Source: Gordonia humi (GTDB lineage: Bacteria; Actinomycetota; Actinomycetes; Mycobacteriales; Mycobacteriaceae). Taken from it: a stretch of 64,000 bases of DNA. Below, in pieces: positions 8,873 through 17,907 of this stretch; within the stretch, counting starts at the first letter, position 1; every line of letters starts with the position of its first letter. Where the stretch lies: positions 2,170,001-2,234,000 of the forward strand of contig NZ_JACIFP010000001.1 of NCBI RefSeq assembly GCF_014197435.1, read 5' to 3'. The position numbers and the translations under genes are program-made. The notes beneath the pieces are model-generated. The model searched no databases. It was not told the origin of the DNA and was given only the letters and a program-made list of their open reading frames with translations.

Positions 8873-9202
8873 CTACAGATCGGCGACCATCGGCGTGTCG
8901 ACGCCGAGCGAGCCCACCTTGTGCGAGCCGCCCGGGGCCAGCAGCGGCTCGTCACGTCCGGGAAGCGCGAGCTCGAAGAAGGCGCGATTGTCGGCGATGA
9001 ACGCCTCGTCCTCCTCGGGCACACGACGGTCCTGGCTGATCGCCTCGACCGGGCAGACGGGTTCGCAGGCACCGCAGTCGATGCACTCCTTGGGATTGAT
9101 GTACAGCTTGCGGTCGCCTTCGTAGATGCAGTCCACCGGGCACTCCTCGGTGCAGCTGCGGTCCATCGTGTCGACGCACGGGCTGGCGATGACGTAAGGC
9201 AT
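8873..9202 (-). CDS. 7Fe ferredoxin (FdxA-like)
   Basis: A 109-residue ferredoxin very like mycobacterial FdxA. The N-terminal half holds the 3Fe-4S/4Fe-4S pattern MPYVIASPCVDTMDRSC...CPVDC, followed by CIDCGACEPVCPVEAI. The acidic C-terminal tail ending in GVDTP is typical of the family. It lies directly before the ferredoxin-NADP reductase in an operon with BoxB, so it is the likely electron donor to the BoxB di-iron epoxidase. Start chosen at the ATG opening the conserved MPYVI; upstream in-frame sequence is a shadow of the reductase gene. Confidence 0.9.
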   Translation of the reverse strand: MPYVIASPCVDTMDRSCTEECPVDCIYEGDRKLYINPKECIDCGACEPVCPVEAISQDRRVPEEDEAFIADNRAFFELALPGRDEPLLAPGGSHKVGSLGVDTPMVADL

Positions 9203-9246
9203 GAGGTGCTTCTTTCTCGTGAGGAGGAGGGCAGGCGGGGCGCGGC

Positions 9247-10239
9247 CTAGTGCGGGTTGTCCGTCGAGTGTCCGGGGAACAGCATGGCGTCGGGGTCGAG
9301 ATGGACGGCCGCATTGTTCACCGCGGTCGCCACCTCGCCGAAGCCGACCGCGATGAGGCGGACCTTGCCGTCGTAGTCGGTGATGTCGCCCGCGGAGAAC
9401 ACGCCCGGCACGTTGGTGCGCATCGCCGAATCGACGACGAGATGCCGATTGTCGTGCAACTCGAGCCCCCACTCGCGCAGTGGTCCGAGATTCGCGGTGA
9501 ACCCGAGAGCGGCGACGACGCGCTCGCATTCGAGGACGTCGACACCTTCGCCCTTGGTCTCGATGGTCGCCTTCTCGATCGCGCCGCCGCCGTCGAGGCC
9601 GGTGACCTGCGCATTGATCTTGACCGTGATGCCCGGGTGCGCGAGCACCCTGTCGACGCTGGCCTGGTGCGCGCGGAACTTGTCGCGGCGGTGCACCAGC
9701 GTCACGCTGCGGGCGATCGGTTCGAGCATCAGGCACCAGTCGATAGCCGAGTCGCCGCCGCCCACGACGACGACGTTCGCGTCGTGGAACGGCGTCGAGT
9801 CGGGGACGAAGTAGTCCAGACCGCGGCCGAGGAAGTCCTCGCCCGCGGGCAGCGGGCGCGGCGTGAACGTGCCGATGCCTCCGGTGATGACGACTGCTCC
9901 GGCGTCGATGCTCGATCCGTCCGACAGACCGACGACGTGTCGACCGGCGTCGGTCACCTCGTGCGTCTGTGCTTCCCGACCGAGGAGATACGTCGGATCG
10001 TACTGGCCGGCCTGCTCGACGAGGTCGGCGACGAGCTTGCGCCCGGACACCGCGGGGAACCCGGCGATATCGTAGATCTCCTTCTCCGGGTACATCGCGG
10101 TGATCTGCCCGCCGAGCTGGCTCAGTGAGTCGACGACGGCGACGCTCAGTCCGCGGGCGCCCGCGTAGTAGGCGCCGAACAGGCCCACCGGGCCCGCCCC
10201 GATCAGGAGAACGTCCACCCGGGTCGTGGTCGTGGTCAT
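9247..10239 (-). CDS. Thioredoxin-reductase-like ferredoxin-NADP+ reductase
   Basis: A 330-residue flavoprotein with FAD motif GAGPVG (14-19), the QLGGQITAMYPEKEIYDIAGFP segment split here as QLGGQITAMY and DIAGFP, and the NADP motif GGGDSA (160-165). There is no redox CxxC, which marks it as a type 2 FNR rather than thioredoxin reductase. It would pass electrons from NADPH to the adjacent 7Fe ferredoxin and on to BoxB. The ATG at 10239 overlaps the stop of the CoA ligase (ATGA). Confidence 0.88.
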   Translation of the reverse strand: MTTTTTRVDVLLIGAGPVGLFGAYYAGARGLSVAVVDSLSQLGGQITAMYPEKEIYDIAGFPAVSGRKLVADLVEQAGQYDPTYLLGREAQTHEVTDAGRHVVGLSDGSSIDAGAVVITGGIGTFTPRPLPAGEDFLGRGLDYFVPDSTPFHDANVVVVGGGDSAIDWCLMLEPIARSVTLVHRRDKFRAHQASVDRVLAHPGITVKINAQVTGLDGGGAIEKATIETKGEGVDVLECERVVAALGFTANLGPLREWGLELHDNRHLVVDSAMRTNVPGVFSAGDITDYDGKVRLIAVGFGEVATAVNNAAVHLDPDAMLFPGHSTDNPH

Positions 10240-11822
10240 GACGATGCTCCCGTCAGTTCGGCTCCGCCCGACAGCTGTTCGCGCACGCGGAATCGTTGGA
10301 GTTTGCCGGTCGCCGTCTTCGGCAGTTCCGGCGTGAAGATGATTCGACGCGGCGCTTTGAAATGCGCCATGCCGTCGCGGCACCACGTGACGAGTTCGGC
10401 TTCGGTGACCGTGTCCGTGTCGCCGCCGAGGACGACCGCGGCCACCGGCTTGTCGAGCCCGTCGTCGTCGGCCACGCCGACCACGGCGACCTCCACGATC
10501 GCCGGATGCTCCAGCAGCCGCGATTCGACCTCCGACGGCGACACCCAGATGCCGCCGGCCTTGATCATGTCGGAGTTGCGGCCCAGGCAGGTGTAGTTGC
10601 CGTTCTCATCGCGCACATAGGTGTCGCCGGTGATGAGCCATTCGCCGCGGAACACCTGGCGGGTCGCGTCCGTCCGCCGCCAGTAGCCGAGAGCGATCGA
10701 CTCGCCCCGCACGTGCAACGCGCCGGGTGTTCCGTCCTCGACCGGCTCGCCGTCGTCGTCGACGATCCGCAGGTCGTAGCCGGGCACGGCCGTGCCGGTG
10801 GTGCCCGGTGCGATGGCGTCGGGCCGGTTCGACAGGAAGATGTGCAGTGCCTCCGTGGAACCGATGCCGTCGAGGATGTCGACGCCGAACCGCTCCTTGA
10901 ACCGCTTGAGCAGCGGTGCCGGGAGAGGCTCGCCCGCCGACGTCGCGATCCGCACGGAGGCGAACGTGTCGTCGGGCAGGTCGCTGTTCAGCAGCGCCGC
11001 GAAGAACGTCGGCACCCCGAAGAAGATCGTCGGCTTCTCGGCCCCGACACGTTCGGCGACCACCGCGGGCGTCGGGCGTCCGCGTTCGAGGATCGTCGTC
11101 GCGCCGACCGAGAGCGGGAAGAACACTGAGTTGCCGATGCCGTACGCGAAGAACATCTTGGCGATCGAGAAGCCGCGATCGTCCGACCGGATGCCCAGGA
11201 CGCGACTGGCGTACGTCTCGCACACGTGCCGGATGTTGGCGTGCCGGTGCATGGCCGCCTTGGGGAATCCGGTGGTGCCCGAGGTGTAGAGCCACAGCCC
11301 CCATGAGTCGTCGGCGGTGTGGACGGTCTCGCGCAGGTCGGGGGCGGCCGCTGCGCCGTGCGCTGCGAACGCGGGCCACGACCACGGGGTGACCCCGTCG
11401 GGAACCTTGAGATCGCCGGCGCCGTCGAGGACGACGGTCCCCACGTCCGGGGCGAGCGTCAACGCGGTGTTCACCGCGTCGACGAACTCGGTGCTGGCGA
11501 CCACGACGTGTGCGCCGGAGTCGGCGGCGATCTTGCCGAGCTCCTCTCCGGTGAACATCGTCGACACCGGCACGGCGACGACACCGGCGCGCATCGCGCC
11601 GAGGATCGCGGCGAGCATCGGGACGTCGTCGGCCATCACGATCAGCACGCGGTCGTCGCGGTGCAGGCCCGCCGAACGAAACGCGCCGGCGACATTCCCG
11701 ACCAGCTCATCGAGCTGCGCATACGTCACGGTGGTGGTGCCGACGGCGGCGACTCGGTCGCCGTCGCCGTCCGTGACGCGCCGGGAGACGAGGTACTCCG
11801 CGGCGTTGAAGTAGTCGGCCAT
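10236..11822 (-). CDS. Benzoate-CoA ligase family protein
   Basis: A 528-residue acyl-adenylate-forming enzyme with the P-loop YTSGTTGFPK (179-188), an HRHANIRHV segment typical of benzoate-CoA ligases, and the C-terminal catalytic lysine in TATGKLQRF (Lys507). Length and the opening FNAAEYLVSRR fit the benzoate-CoA ligase family. It makes benzoyl-CoA (or a close aryl-CoA) from the acid, ATP and CoA, the entry step to BoxB and BoxC encoded just upstream. It is separated by two bases from boxC. Confidence 0.88.
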   Translation of the reverse strand: MADYFNAAEYLVSRRVTDGDGDRVAAVGTTTVTYAQLDELVGNVAGAFRSAGLHRDDRVLIVMADDVPMLAAILGAMRAGVVAVPVSTMFTGEELGKIAADSGAHVVVASTEFVDAVNTALTLAPDVGTVVLDGAGDLKVPDGVTPWSWPAFAAHGAAAAPDLRETVHTADDSWGLWLYTSGTTGFPKAAMHRHANIRHVCETYASRVLGIRSDDRGFSIAKMFFAYGIGNSVFFPLSVGATTILERGRPTPAVVAERVGAEKPTIFFGVPTFFAALLNSDLPDDTFASVRIATSAGEPLPAPLLKRFKERFGVDILDGIGSTEALHIFLSNRPDAIAPGTTGTAVPGYDLRIVDDDGEPVEDGTPGALHVRGESIALGYWRRTDATRQVFRGEWLITGDTYVRDENGNYTCLGRNSDMIKAGGIWVSPSEVESRLLEHPAIVEVAVVGVADDDGLDKPVAAVVLGGDTDTVTEAELVTWCRDGMAHFKAPRRIIFTPELPKTATGKLQRFRVREQLSGGAELTGASS

Positions 11823-11824
11823 GA

Positions 11825-13519
11825 CTACACCCGACCGAAGTCGTACTCACCACGCTGACCGCTGCCGTACCTGCGCAACGCGCCGTCCGGACCGGAGGCG
11901 TTCGGGCGGATGAAGATCCAGTTCTGCCATGCGGTGAGGCGCCCGAAGATCTTCGTCTCCATCGTCTCCGGCCCGACGAAACGGTGGTTCGCCTCCATTC
12001 CGGTCAGCGCGTCCGGGGAGAGCGCGGCGCGCTCCTGCAGGACGATGCGCAGTTCGTCGGCGAAGTCGATGTCGTCGAGGGCGACGGTCACCAGCCCCGC
12101 CGCGTCGGCGGCCGCCGAGTCGAGGGCGGTGCCGATGGTGGCGCGAGCCGCTTCCAGATCATCGTCGCGGCCCCAGAATCGGGACTGCACGCGGGTCAGT
12201 CCGTTGCCCATCGGGTACGGGCCGTCGTTCGACGCGGTGAGCTGTATGGTCGCGGGCGCGGCGTCCGGGTCGATGTCCTCGTAGACGCCTTCGAGCATGT
12301 ACTGGCGGTCGGCGGCCAGGGCGATCTCGGCGAGCAGACCGACGAAGGCGCTGCCCGGCTCGATCACGGCGATCAGGCTGCGGCTCGTCACGTCCAGGCG
12401 CTTCATGACGCGCTTGTAGTAGTTGCGGATCTCGCGGATGAACCAGTCGTCGCCCGCCAGGACCTGCGCGTCGTAGGCGAGAGCCTTCTCCGCGTCGCCG
12501 GTCACGCGCAGAACCCAGGTGCCCAGGTCGTTCTCGTTGGTGCGCAGGTGCAGGATCAGATCGTCTAGTTCGCGGGTCACCGCCAGCGGCCAGTAGTCGA
12601 CGCCCTGCTCCAGAGCAGCCGCGGCGTCGGCGGGCGGATCGTCGGTGGGCGCCGACACGGTGATCTCGACCTTGCGGCCGGCCCGGTCGAGAGTCGCCGA
12701 CACGTGCGGGTAGGAGATCTCGGTGTCGCCGATCCGACGGTCCAACGGAGTCAGTTCCACGCCCTTGCCGCCGGGACGGTGCGAGCCCTCGGCGCGGGCG
12801 GCCGCGCGGGCGGCGACGTGCTCGTCGAACGCGTTGCGCGGAACAGTGGAGTCGATGAATCCCCACTGGACGGCGGTGTCGCCACGGTAGCCCTCCGACT
12901 TGGTGGCGAACATGTCGGCCCGGTCCTTGCGGACGTGCCGCTTGTCGACCACGCGGGTCAGGCCGCCGGTGCCGGGGAGCACGCCCAGCAGCGGGACCTC
13001 GGGGAGGGAGACGGTCGACGAGTTGTCGTCTACCAGGATGATCTCGTCGCAGGCCAGGGCCACCTCGTAGCCGCCGCCGGCGGCGGTGCCGTTGAGCGCC
13101 GCGATCCAGGTCTGGCCCGAGTTCTCGGTGGAGTCCTCGATACCGTTGCGGGTCTCGTTGGTGAACTTGCAGAAGTTGACCTTCCACGAGTGCGGCGACT
13201 GCGCCAGCATGCGGATGTTGGCACCCGCACAGAACATGCGCTCTAGGCCACCGGTCAGAACGACGGCCTTGACCTCGGGGTGCTCGAAGCGCAGGCGCTG
13301 GGTGATGTCGTAGAGCTCGATGTCGACGCCGAGGTCGTACGAGTTCATCTTCAACTGGTAGCCGGGCACCAGGCCGCCGTCTTCGTCGACCTTGAGGGTC
13401 ACGGTGGCGACGTCGCCGTCGATGGCGACGGTGTAGTGCTTGTACTCGGTCGGGTCGACGATGAAGTCGACGACCGGCGGGGTCGCGTGATCGGTGGTGG
13501 GCTCGTCAAGAACGGTCAT
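11825..13519 (-). CDS. boxC: Benzoyl-CoA-dihydrodiol lyase (BoxC)
   Basis: A 564-residue double-length crotonase. The first crotonase half has CAGANIRMLA and ALNGTAAGGGYEVALACDE; the second has the longer insert with DVTSRSLIAVIEPGSAFVG and ALAADRQYMLEG. BoxC opens the ring of 2,3-epoxybenzoyl-CoA hydrolytically, giving 3,4-dehydroadipyl-CoA semialdehyde and formate. Length matches the family, about twice an ordinary crotonase. It lies between the ligase and boxB in one operon. The ATG at 13519 is the first in frame and gives the expected N-terminus. Confidence 0.93.
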   Translation of the reverse strand: MTVLDEPTTDHATPPVVDFIVDPTEYKHYTVAIDGDVATVTLKVDEDGGLVPGYQLKMNSYDLGVDIELYDITQRLRFEHPEVKAVVLTGGLERMFCAGANIRMLAQSPHSWKVNFCKFTNETRNGIEDSTENSGQTWIAALNGTAAGGGYEVALACDEIILVDDNSSTVSLPEVPLLGVLPGTGGLTRVVDKRHVRKDRADMFATKSEGYRGDTAVQWGFIDSTVPRNAFDEHVAARAAARAEGSHRPGGKGVELTPLDRRIGDTEISYPHVSATLDRAGRKVEITVSAPTDDPPADAAAALEQGVDYWPLAVTRELDDLILHLRTNENDLGTWVLRVTGDAEKALAYDAQVLAGDDWFIREIRNYYKRVMKRLDVTSRSLIAVIEPGSAFVGLLAEIALAADRQYMLEGVYEDIDPDAAPATIQLTASNDGPYPMGNGLTRVQSRFWGRDDDLEAARATIGTALDSAAADAAGLVTVALDDIDFADELRIVLQERAALSPDALTGMEANHRFVGPETMETKIFGRLTAWQNWIFIRPNASGPDGALRRYGSGQRGEYDFGRV

Positions 13520-13568
13520 GACTGGGTCCTTCGGGAGTCTCGGATGGGCTGATTCGAGCGGCCGGCGG

Positions 13569-15062
13569 TTACGCCAGACCTTCTTCGGCGAGGTGGACGT
13601 AGTCGAATTCGACGGGCTGCGAGTTGATGCCGGTCTTCGGCGGAGCGATCCAGCCGGCGAACTCGCCGTACTCGTACTCGGGGACCATCAGTGCGGCGAC
13701 CCGCTCGCGATCGGACTTCGACGGCAGCCACTCGTCGACACGCGCCTCCCAGGCAGCGTCGTCGAGGACCTCGCCGTCGGGGGAGACGTTGAACTCGGCG
13801 TATGTGCCGACCTTGCGGTGGAAGCCCTCGTGCGGCAACGTCAGGCGCTGCTCGAGTTCGGCGTCCTCGAGCTCCTGGTTCCAGCGGGCGACGCCGTTGG
13901 CGCAGTCGGCGACGTACTCGTTGCGCAGGTCCAGGTTCAGGGAGCCGAGCGCGGAGACGGTCTTCTCCTTGATCTCGCCGTCCTCGACATAGCTCATGGT
14001 GCGCTCGTCGTCGACGAGGATGTGGTCGTCCTTGCGGCGGGTCTCCTGCCACCGGCCCTTGATGCCCTCGGAGTAGTAGTTGCCTGCGTTGGTCGACTGC
14101 TCGGAGCCGAACAAGTCCATCGACACCGAGAACTGGAAGTTCAGGTACTTCTGGATGACGCTCAGCGGGATGACGCCCGCTGCGAAGAGCGCGTCGGCGT
14201 CGTCGGTGCCGAGTTCTTTCATCTTCTGCGCGGTCTTCTCGACGGTGCGCTGGACGCCGGTGGTGCCGACGAACATGTGGTGTGCCTCTTCTTTGAGCAT
14301 GAACTCGCAGGTGCGGGCCAGCGGGTCGAACGCCGACTCCTTGAGGGTGCCGAGCTGGTACTTGCCGTCGCGGTCGGTGAAGTACGTGAACATGAAGAAC
14401 TGCAGCCAGTCGGTGGTCTCCTCGTTGAACGCGCCGAGGATGCGGGGGTTGTCGAAGTCACCGGAGTTGCGCTGCAGCAGCTTCTCGGCCTCCTCGCGGC
14501 CCTCGCGACCGAAGTACGCCTGGAGCAGGTAGACCATGGCCCAGAGGTGACGGCCCTCTTCGACGTTCACCTGGAACAGGTTGCGCATGTCGTAGATGCT
14601 GGGCGCGGTCTGTCCGAGGATGCGCTGCTGCTCCACCGACGCGGGCTCGGTGTCGCCCTGCACGACGATCAGCCGCATGAGGTCGGCGCGGTACTCGCCG
14701 GGGACCTCGTTCCACACCGGCTCGCCCTTGTGCTTGCCGAAGTTGATCTTCTTGTCGGGGTCGGCCTCGGCGAGGAAGATGCCCCAGCGGTACTCCTCCA
14801 TCGGGACGTGGTCGAAGTGCGCCCAGCCGTCACGGCCGACAGCGACGGCGGTGCGCAGGTACACGTCCTTCGTCGGGATGGCCGGGCCCAGGTTGCGCCA
14901 CCAGTCGAGGAACTTGGGCTGCCAGCCTTCGAGGGCGCGCTGCAGGCGACGGTCGCTCGCGAGGTCGACGTTGTTCGGGATCTTCTCGCTGTAGTCGATC
15001 TTGGAGAGGGGGCCGGTGGGTTTGGGGGCTTCGCCGGTGCGGTCGGTGGTGGAGCTTGTCAT
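13569..15062 (-). CDS. boxB: Benzoyl-CoA 2,3-epoxidase, di-iron subunit (BoxB)
   Basis: A 497-residue class I di-iron oxygenase. Two ExxH pairs are visible, Glu169/His172 in EEGRH and Glu259/His262 in KEEAHH. With Glu139 and Asp230 they give a spacing that equals, residue for residue, the iron-ligand spacing I recall for Azoarcus BoxB. The enzyme epoxidises the ring of benzoyl-CoA with O2 and two electrons. A reductase must supply these; no fused BoxA is seen, and the nearby ferredoxin and FNR are the likely donors. All ligand residues are present. Confidence 0.94.
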   Translation of the reverse strand: MTSSTTDRTGEAPKPTGPLSKIDYSEKIPNNVDLASDRRLQRALEGWQPKFLDWWRNLGPAIPTKDVYLRTAVAVGRDGWAHFDHVPMEEYRWGIFLAEADPDKKINFGKHKGEPVWNEVPGEYRADLMRLIVVQGDTEPASVEQQRILGQTAPSIYDMRNLFQVNVEEGRHLWAMVYLLQAYFGREGREEAEKLLQRNSGDFDNPRILGAFNEETTDWLQFFMFTYFTDRDGKYQLGTLKESAFDPLARTCEFMLKEEAHHMFVGTTGVQRTVEKTAQKMKELGTDDADALFAAGVIPLSVIQKYLNFQFSVSMDLFGSEQSTNAGNYYSEGIKGRWQETRRKDDHILVDDERTMSYVEDGEIKEKTVSALGSLNLDLRNEYVADCANGVARWNQELEDAELEQRLTLPHEGFHRKVGTYAEFNVSPDGEVLDDAAWEARVDEWLPSKSDRERVAALMVPEYEYGEFAGWIAPPKTGINSQPVEFDYVHLAEEGLA

Positions 15063-15132
15063 GGTGTTCTCCTGGGTTGTGCTTACGCTGGTCGAGAGGA
15101 GTTCTACTGCTGGTCGAGCGGAGTCCAGACCC

Positions 15133-16686
15133 CTAGTGCCCGAGACTGTTCAGTAACGCTGGTCCGCCTTGGACCGCCGTGCGCTGCATGTGGTGGTAGA
15201 CGGCGCGCAGTCCGCCTTCTTCTTCGCCGCCGCCCGCGCGGCCGGGACCGCCGTGGACGAGTTGCGGCATCGGGATGCCGTGACCGGTCGATTCGGATGC
15301 GCTGTCGCGGTCGAGGACCAGGACGCGTCCGTGGTGCGCGGCGATGCCCAGGACGGTGTCGCGGGCGAAGTCGCCGTCGTTCGACACGACCGATGCGGCG
15401 AGTGAACCCTGTCCGCGCGCGGCCTGTGCGGTGGCGTCCGCGGCGGTCCCGTCGTAGGGCAGGAGGGTGGCGACCGGGCCGAAGGCCTCGACGTCGTGGG
15501 CGCTGCCCGAGGTCGCGTCGCCGCGGAGCAGGATCGGGGAGAGGAATGCGCCGGCCTGGGCGTCGGCGCCCACCACGTCGACGGTGTTCGGGTCGCCGAA
15601 CACGATCTGCGCGTCCTTGCTCAATTCGGTGATCCTGCCGCGGACGTCGTCGCGCTGATCGGTGCCGACGAGCGCGCCCATCGTGACGCCCTCGGCGCCC
15701 GGTGCGCCGATCACGATGTCGCCGAGGGCCGCGGTCAGCGCGTCTTGTACCGCGTCGAGCCGGCCGGCCGGGACCAGGGCGCGTCGGATGGCGGTGCACT
15801 TCTGCCCGGCTTTGACGGTCATCTCGGTGACGACCTGCTGGACGAAGAGGTCGAACTCCTCGGTGCCCGGTGTCGCATCCGGTCCGAGGATCGAGGCGTT
15901 GACCGAGTCGGCTTCCGCGGTGAAGTGCACCGAGCGTCCGACGATCCTCGGGTGCGAGCGCAGTGACGCGGCGGTCGCGGCCGAGCCGGTGAAGCCGACG
16001 CTGTCCTGACCGTCGAGCTGGTCGAAGAGGCCGCCGATCGGGCCGGCGACGAACTGCAGCGCGCCCTCGGGGAGCGTGCCCGACTCGATGATGATGCGGA
16101 CGGCGTGCTCGGCGATGTACGCGGTGGGCGTCGCGGCCTTGGCGAGCGTCGGGACGCCTGCCAGGATCGCGGGGGCGAGCTTCTCGAGCATGCCCCAGAC
16201 GGGGAAGTTGAAGGCGTTGATCTGTACGGCGACGCCGAGGCGCGAGGTCAGGATGTGCTGACCGAGGAAGACACCCTGCTTGCCGAACGGTGTCGGTGCG
16301 GGATCTTCGACGATGACGGTGCCGTCGGGCAGGCCCTTGCGACCGAGTCCGGCGTAGACCATCGCGGTGCCGAAGCCGCCGTCGACGTCGACCTTCGCGT
16401 CGGCACGGGTGCAGCCGGCCTGGGCGGAGAGTGCGTAGAGCTCGTCCTTGCGCTCGGCGAGTGCGCCGGCGGCGGCCTTGAGTGCTGCGGCTCGCTCACT
16501 GAAAGTCATTGCGCGCAAAGCGCTCCCGCCGGTGCTGCGGGCATGGGCGAGGGCGCCTGCGAGGTGCGCTTCGCTCGACGCGATCTGCGTGACGGCCGCG
16601 CCGGTCACGGCGTCGTACACGGTGCGGGCGTCGCCGTCGCCGGTGCGCCACTGACCGGACAGGTAGCTGGGGATGGTGTCAACCAC
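15133..16686 (-). CDS. boxD: 3,4-dehydroadipyl-CoA semialdehyde dehydrogenase (BoxD/PaaZ N-domain type)
   Basis: A 517-residue aldehyde dehydrogenase of the BoxD type, equal to the N-terminal half of PaaZ without the MaoC hydratase domain. Catalytic Glu258 (HFTAEAD) and Cys297 (KAGQKC) are intact, as is the NAFNFPVWG segment. It oxidises the BoxC product to 3,4-dehydroadipyl-CoA. It is the first gene of the operon; a good promoter (TTGACG, 16 bases, TAGAGT) precedes it. The GTG start is preceded by GGAG. A short repeat of GCTGGTCGAG (15087 and 15109) lies between it and boxB. Confidence 0.9.
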   Translation of the reverse strand: MVDTIPSYLSGQWRTGDGDARTVYDAVTGAAVTQIASSEAHLAGALAHARSTGGSALRAMTFSERAAALKAAAGALAERKDELYALSAQAGCTRADAKVDVDGGFGTAMVYAGLGRKGLPDGTVIVEDPAPTPFGKQGVFLGQHILTSRLGVAVQINAFNFPVWGMLEKLAPAILAGVPTLAKAATPTAYIAEHAVRIIIESGTLPEGALQFVAGPIGGLFDQLDGQDSVGFTGSAATAASLRSHPRIVGRSVHFTAEADSVNASILGPDATPGTEEFDLFVQQVVTEMTVKAGQKCTAIRRALVPAGRLDAVQDALTAALGDIVIGAPGAEGVTMGALVGTDQRDDVRGRITELSKDAQIVFGDPNTVDVVGADAQAGAFLSPILLRGDATSGSAHDVEAFGPVATLLPYDGTAADATAQAARGQGSLAASVVSNDGDFARDTVLGIAAHHGRVLVLDRDSASESTGHGIPMPQLVHGGPGRAGGGEEEGGLRAVYHHMQRTAVQGGPALLNSLGH

Positions 16687-16735
16687 TGAAAGGCTCCGTT
16701 TCGTGGGCTGTGATGTGGGCCTCTTTCTGCAAAAT

Positions 16736-16763
16736 ACTCTACAACTAGCTTTAAATTCGTCAA
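16736..16763 (-). promoter_or_regulatory. Sigma-70-type promoter of the benzoyl-CoA operon
   Basis: On the minus strand TTGACG (16763-16758) and TAGAGT (16741-16736) are separated by 16 bases, in a markedly AT-rich stretch of otherwise GC-rich DNA. Transcription would start near 16729, about 43 bases before boxD. Confidence 0.65.
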
Positions 16764-16831
16764 GTAAATGTCACATAATTAGGGTGACCTAACCTGCTTG
16801 ACCTGCGCGAATGTGATGTAGGCAATGTTCT

Positions 16832-16857
16832 ACATGTAGGTCGAGAGACCTACATGT
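16832..16857. promoter_or_regulatory. 11-4-11 perfect inverted repeat upstream of boxD
   Basis: Arms ACATGTAGGTC and GACCTACATGT flank GAGA. A shorter related pair, ATGTAG (16816-16821) and CTACAT (16830-16835), overlaps it. It lies about 70-100 bases upstream of the boxD -35 box and downstream of the PaaX-type regulator gene, so it is either an operator for the benzoyl-CoA operon or the regulator's terminator. I favour the operator because of the overlapping half-site and the lack of a T-run. Confidence 0.55.
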
Positions 16858-16961
16858 GTTGTCGAAAGTCCCGAGTTGTGCCGCCCGAGTGGGCCTCATC
16901 TGTCGGGCGGTTCGACCGGCGGGGGGTCTTGATCGGCGCGGTGGCCCGGGGTGTGGACCGG

Positions 16962-17816
16962 CTACACGCGCTGCGCGGCCTGCGCTTGCAGCTCGTCCCA
17001 GTGGGCCTGGGCGCGACGATGCCACTGTGCGTGGCGGTCGTGGAAGACCGACGCGGCGCGGGGGCCGGGCCATTCGTGGTCGAGGAGTTCGCGCGGCAGG
17101 TCGGGGTCCAGGAACGGGAACCGTCGCCACTCCTGAACCAGTTCCACCTGGGCGGCGAACGCGTCGGACTGGCTGTCGGCTCGGCGCTCGGAGAAGCCGT
17201 CGAGGAACTCGATGTAGCGCGACTCGACGTCGGCGAGGTCCCAGGCGGATGCGACGAGAGTGTTCTCGTCGCCGATGCCCGCGGTCTCGCCGATCCACGA
17301 CAACGTCTGGCCTCCCAGTCCCAGGTCGTCGATGACGCGTCGCACCTCCTCGGCCTTGCTGACGTCCGGGGTGATCCACAGTCCGGACTGCGGTGATCCG
17401 AGCCCGAGCCAGGTGAATCGGGTGCGGAGGCGATGACGGAGTTTGCGCTGAGTCTCGGGGATCGACACCGCGAGTGTCAACCAGCGTCCGTCCCAGGCGG
17501 GCGCGCTGCGCATGAAGCCGTAGATGCGCTCGGTGCCTTCGGTGAGCAGCGTCGTTCCCGAGGCGGTGAGGGCCCATGCGCTGCGTCGTCCGTGGCGTTG
17601 CGATTCGAGGAGTCCCTCGGACGACGAGCGCGAGAGCGCCTGGCGTGCGGCTCGCTCTTCGACTCCCTGTAGGGCCAGGGCGTCGAGGATCGTCGCGGTC
17701 CAGACCGGCTCCGTGCGGGGGAGGGCGAACTCGCCGAGAATGGTCAGCAGCAGTGACCGGGCGCTCGCCGAGCCGACCTCGCGTCGGCGGCTCAGCGGGT
17801 GGGAGCCTTCGGGCAC
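16962..17816 (-). CDS. PaaX-family transcriptional regulator
   Basis: A 284-residue PaaX protein: an N-terminal winged helix (SARSLLLTILGEF through GLLESQRHGRRSAWALT), the central PaaX domain (GRWLTLAVSIPETQRKLRHR, WLGLGSPQSGLWITPD) and the C-terminal PaaX domain with WRRFPFLDPDLP. Family members repress aryl-CoA catabolic operons and are released by the CoA thioester. Here it directly precedes the box operon on the same strand, so benzoyl-CoA is a plausible effector. I chose the GTG at 17816, five bases after GGAGG; a TTG at 17828 would add four residues. Confidence 0.88.
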   Translation of the reverse strand: MPEGSHPLSRRREVGSASARSLLLTILGEFALPRTEPVWTATILDALALQGVEERAARQALSRSSSEGLLESQRHGRRSAWALTASGTTLLTEGTERIYGFMRSAPAWDGRWLTLAVSIPETQRKLRHRLRTRFTWLGLGSPQSGLWITPDVSKAEEVRRVIDDLGLGGQTLSWIGETAGIGDENTLVASAWDLADVESRYIEFLDGFSERRADSQSDAFAAQVELVQEWRRFPFLDPDLPRELLDHEWPGPRAASVFHDRHAQWHRRAQAHWDELQAQAAQRV

Positions 17817-17887
17817 GTGCTCCTCCAATCGGTCCTCGATACGATGTCACTCGCTGCGGATCACTGTATCGCCAGCGTGCGGCGGTG

Positions 17888-17907
17888 ATCGTGTCGGTCG
17901 ACACGAT
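17888..17907. promoter_or_regulatory. 9-2-9 perfect palindrome, candidate operator
   Basis: ATCGTGTCG, GT, CGACACGAT. It lies 72-91 bases upstream of the PaaX-family start codon. This is the position expected for an autoregulatory operator, though its sequence is not related to the palindrome before boxD. Confidence 0.5.

Noticed and set aside
13494..15632. Open frame of 712 codons on the plus strand
   Set aside because: It is antisense to boxB and the end of boxD, with Val/Leu/Gly-rich composition typical of a GC-rich shadow frame. The minus-strand proteins have full catalytic motifs.
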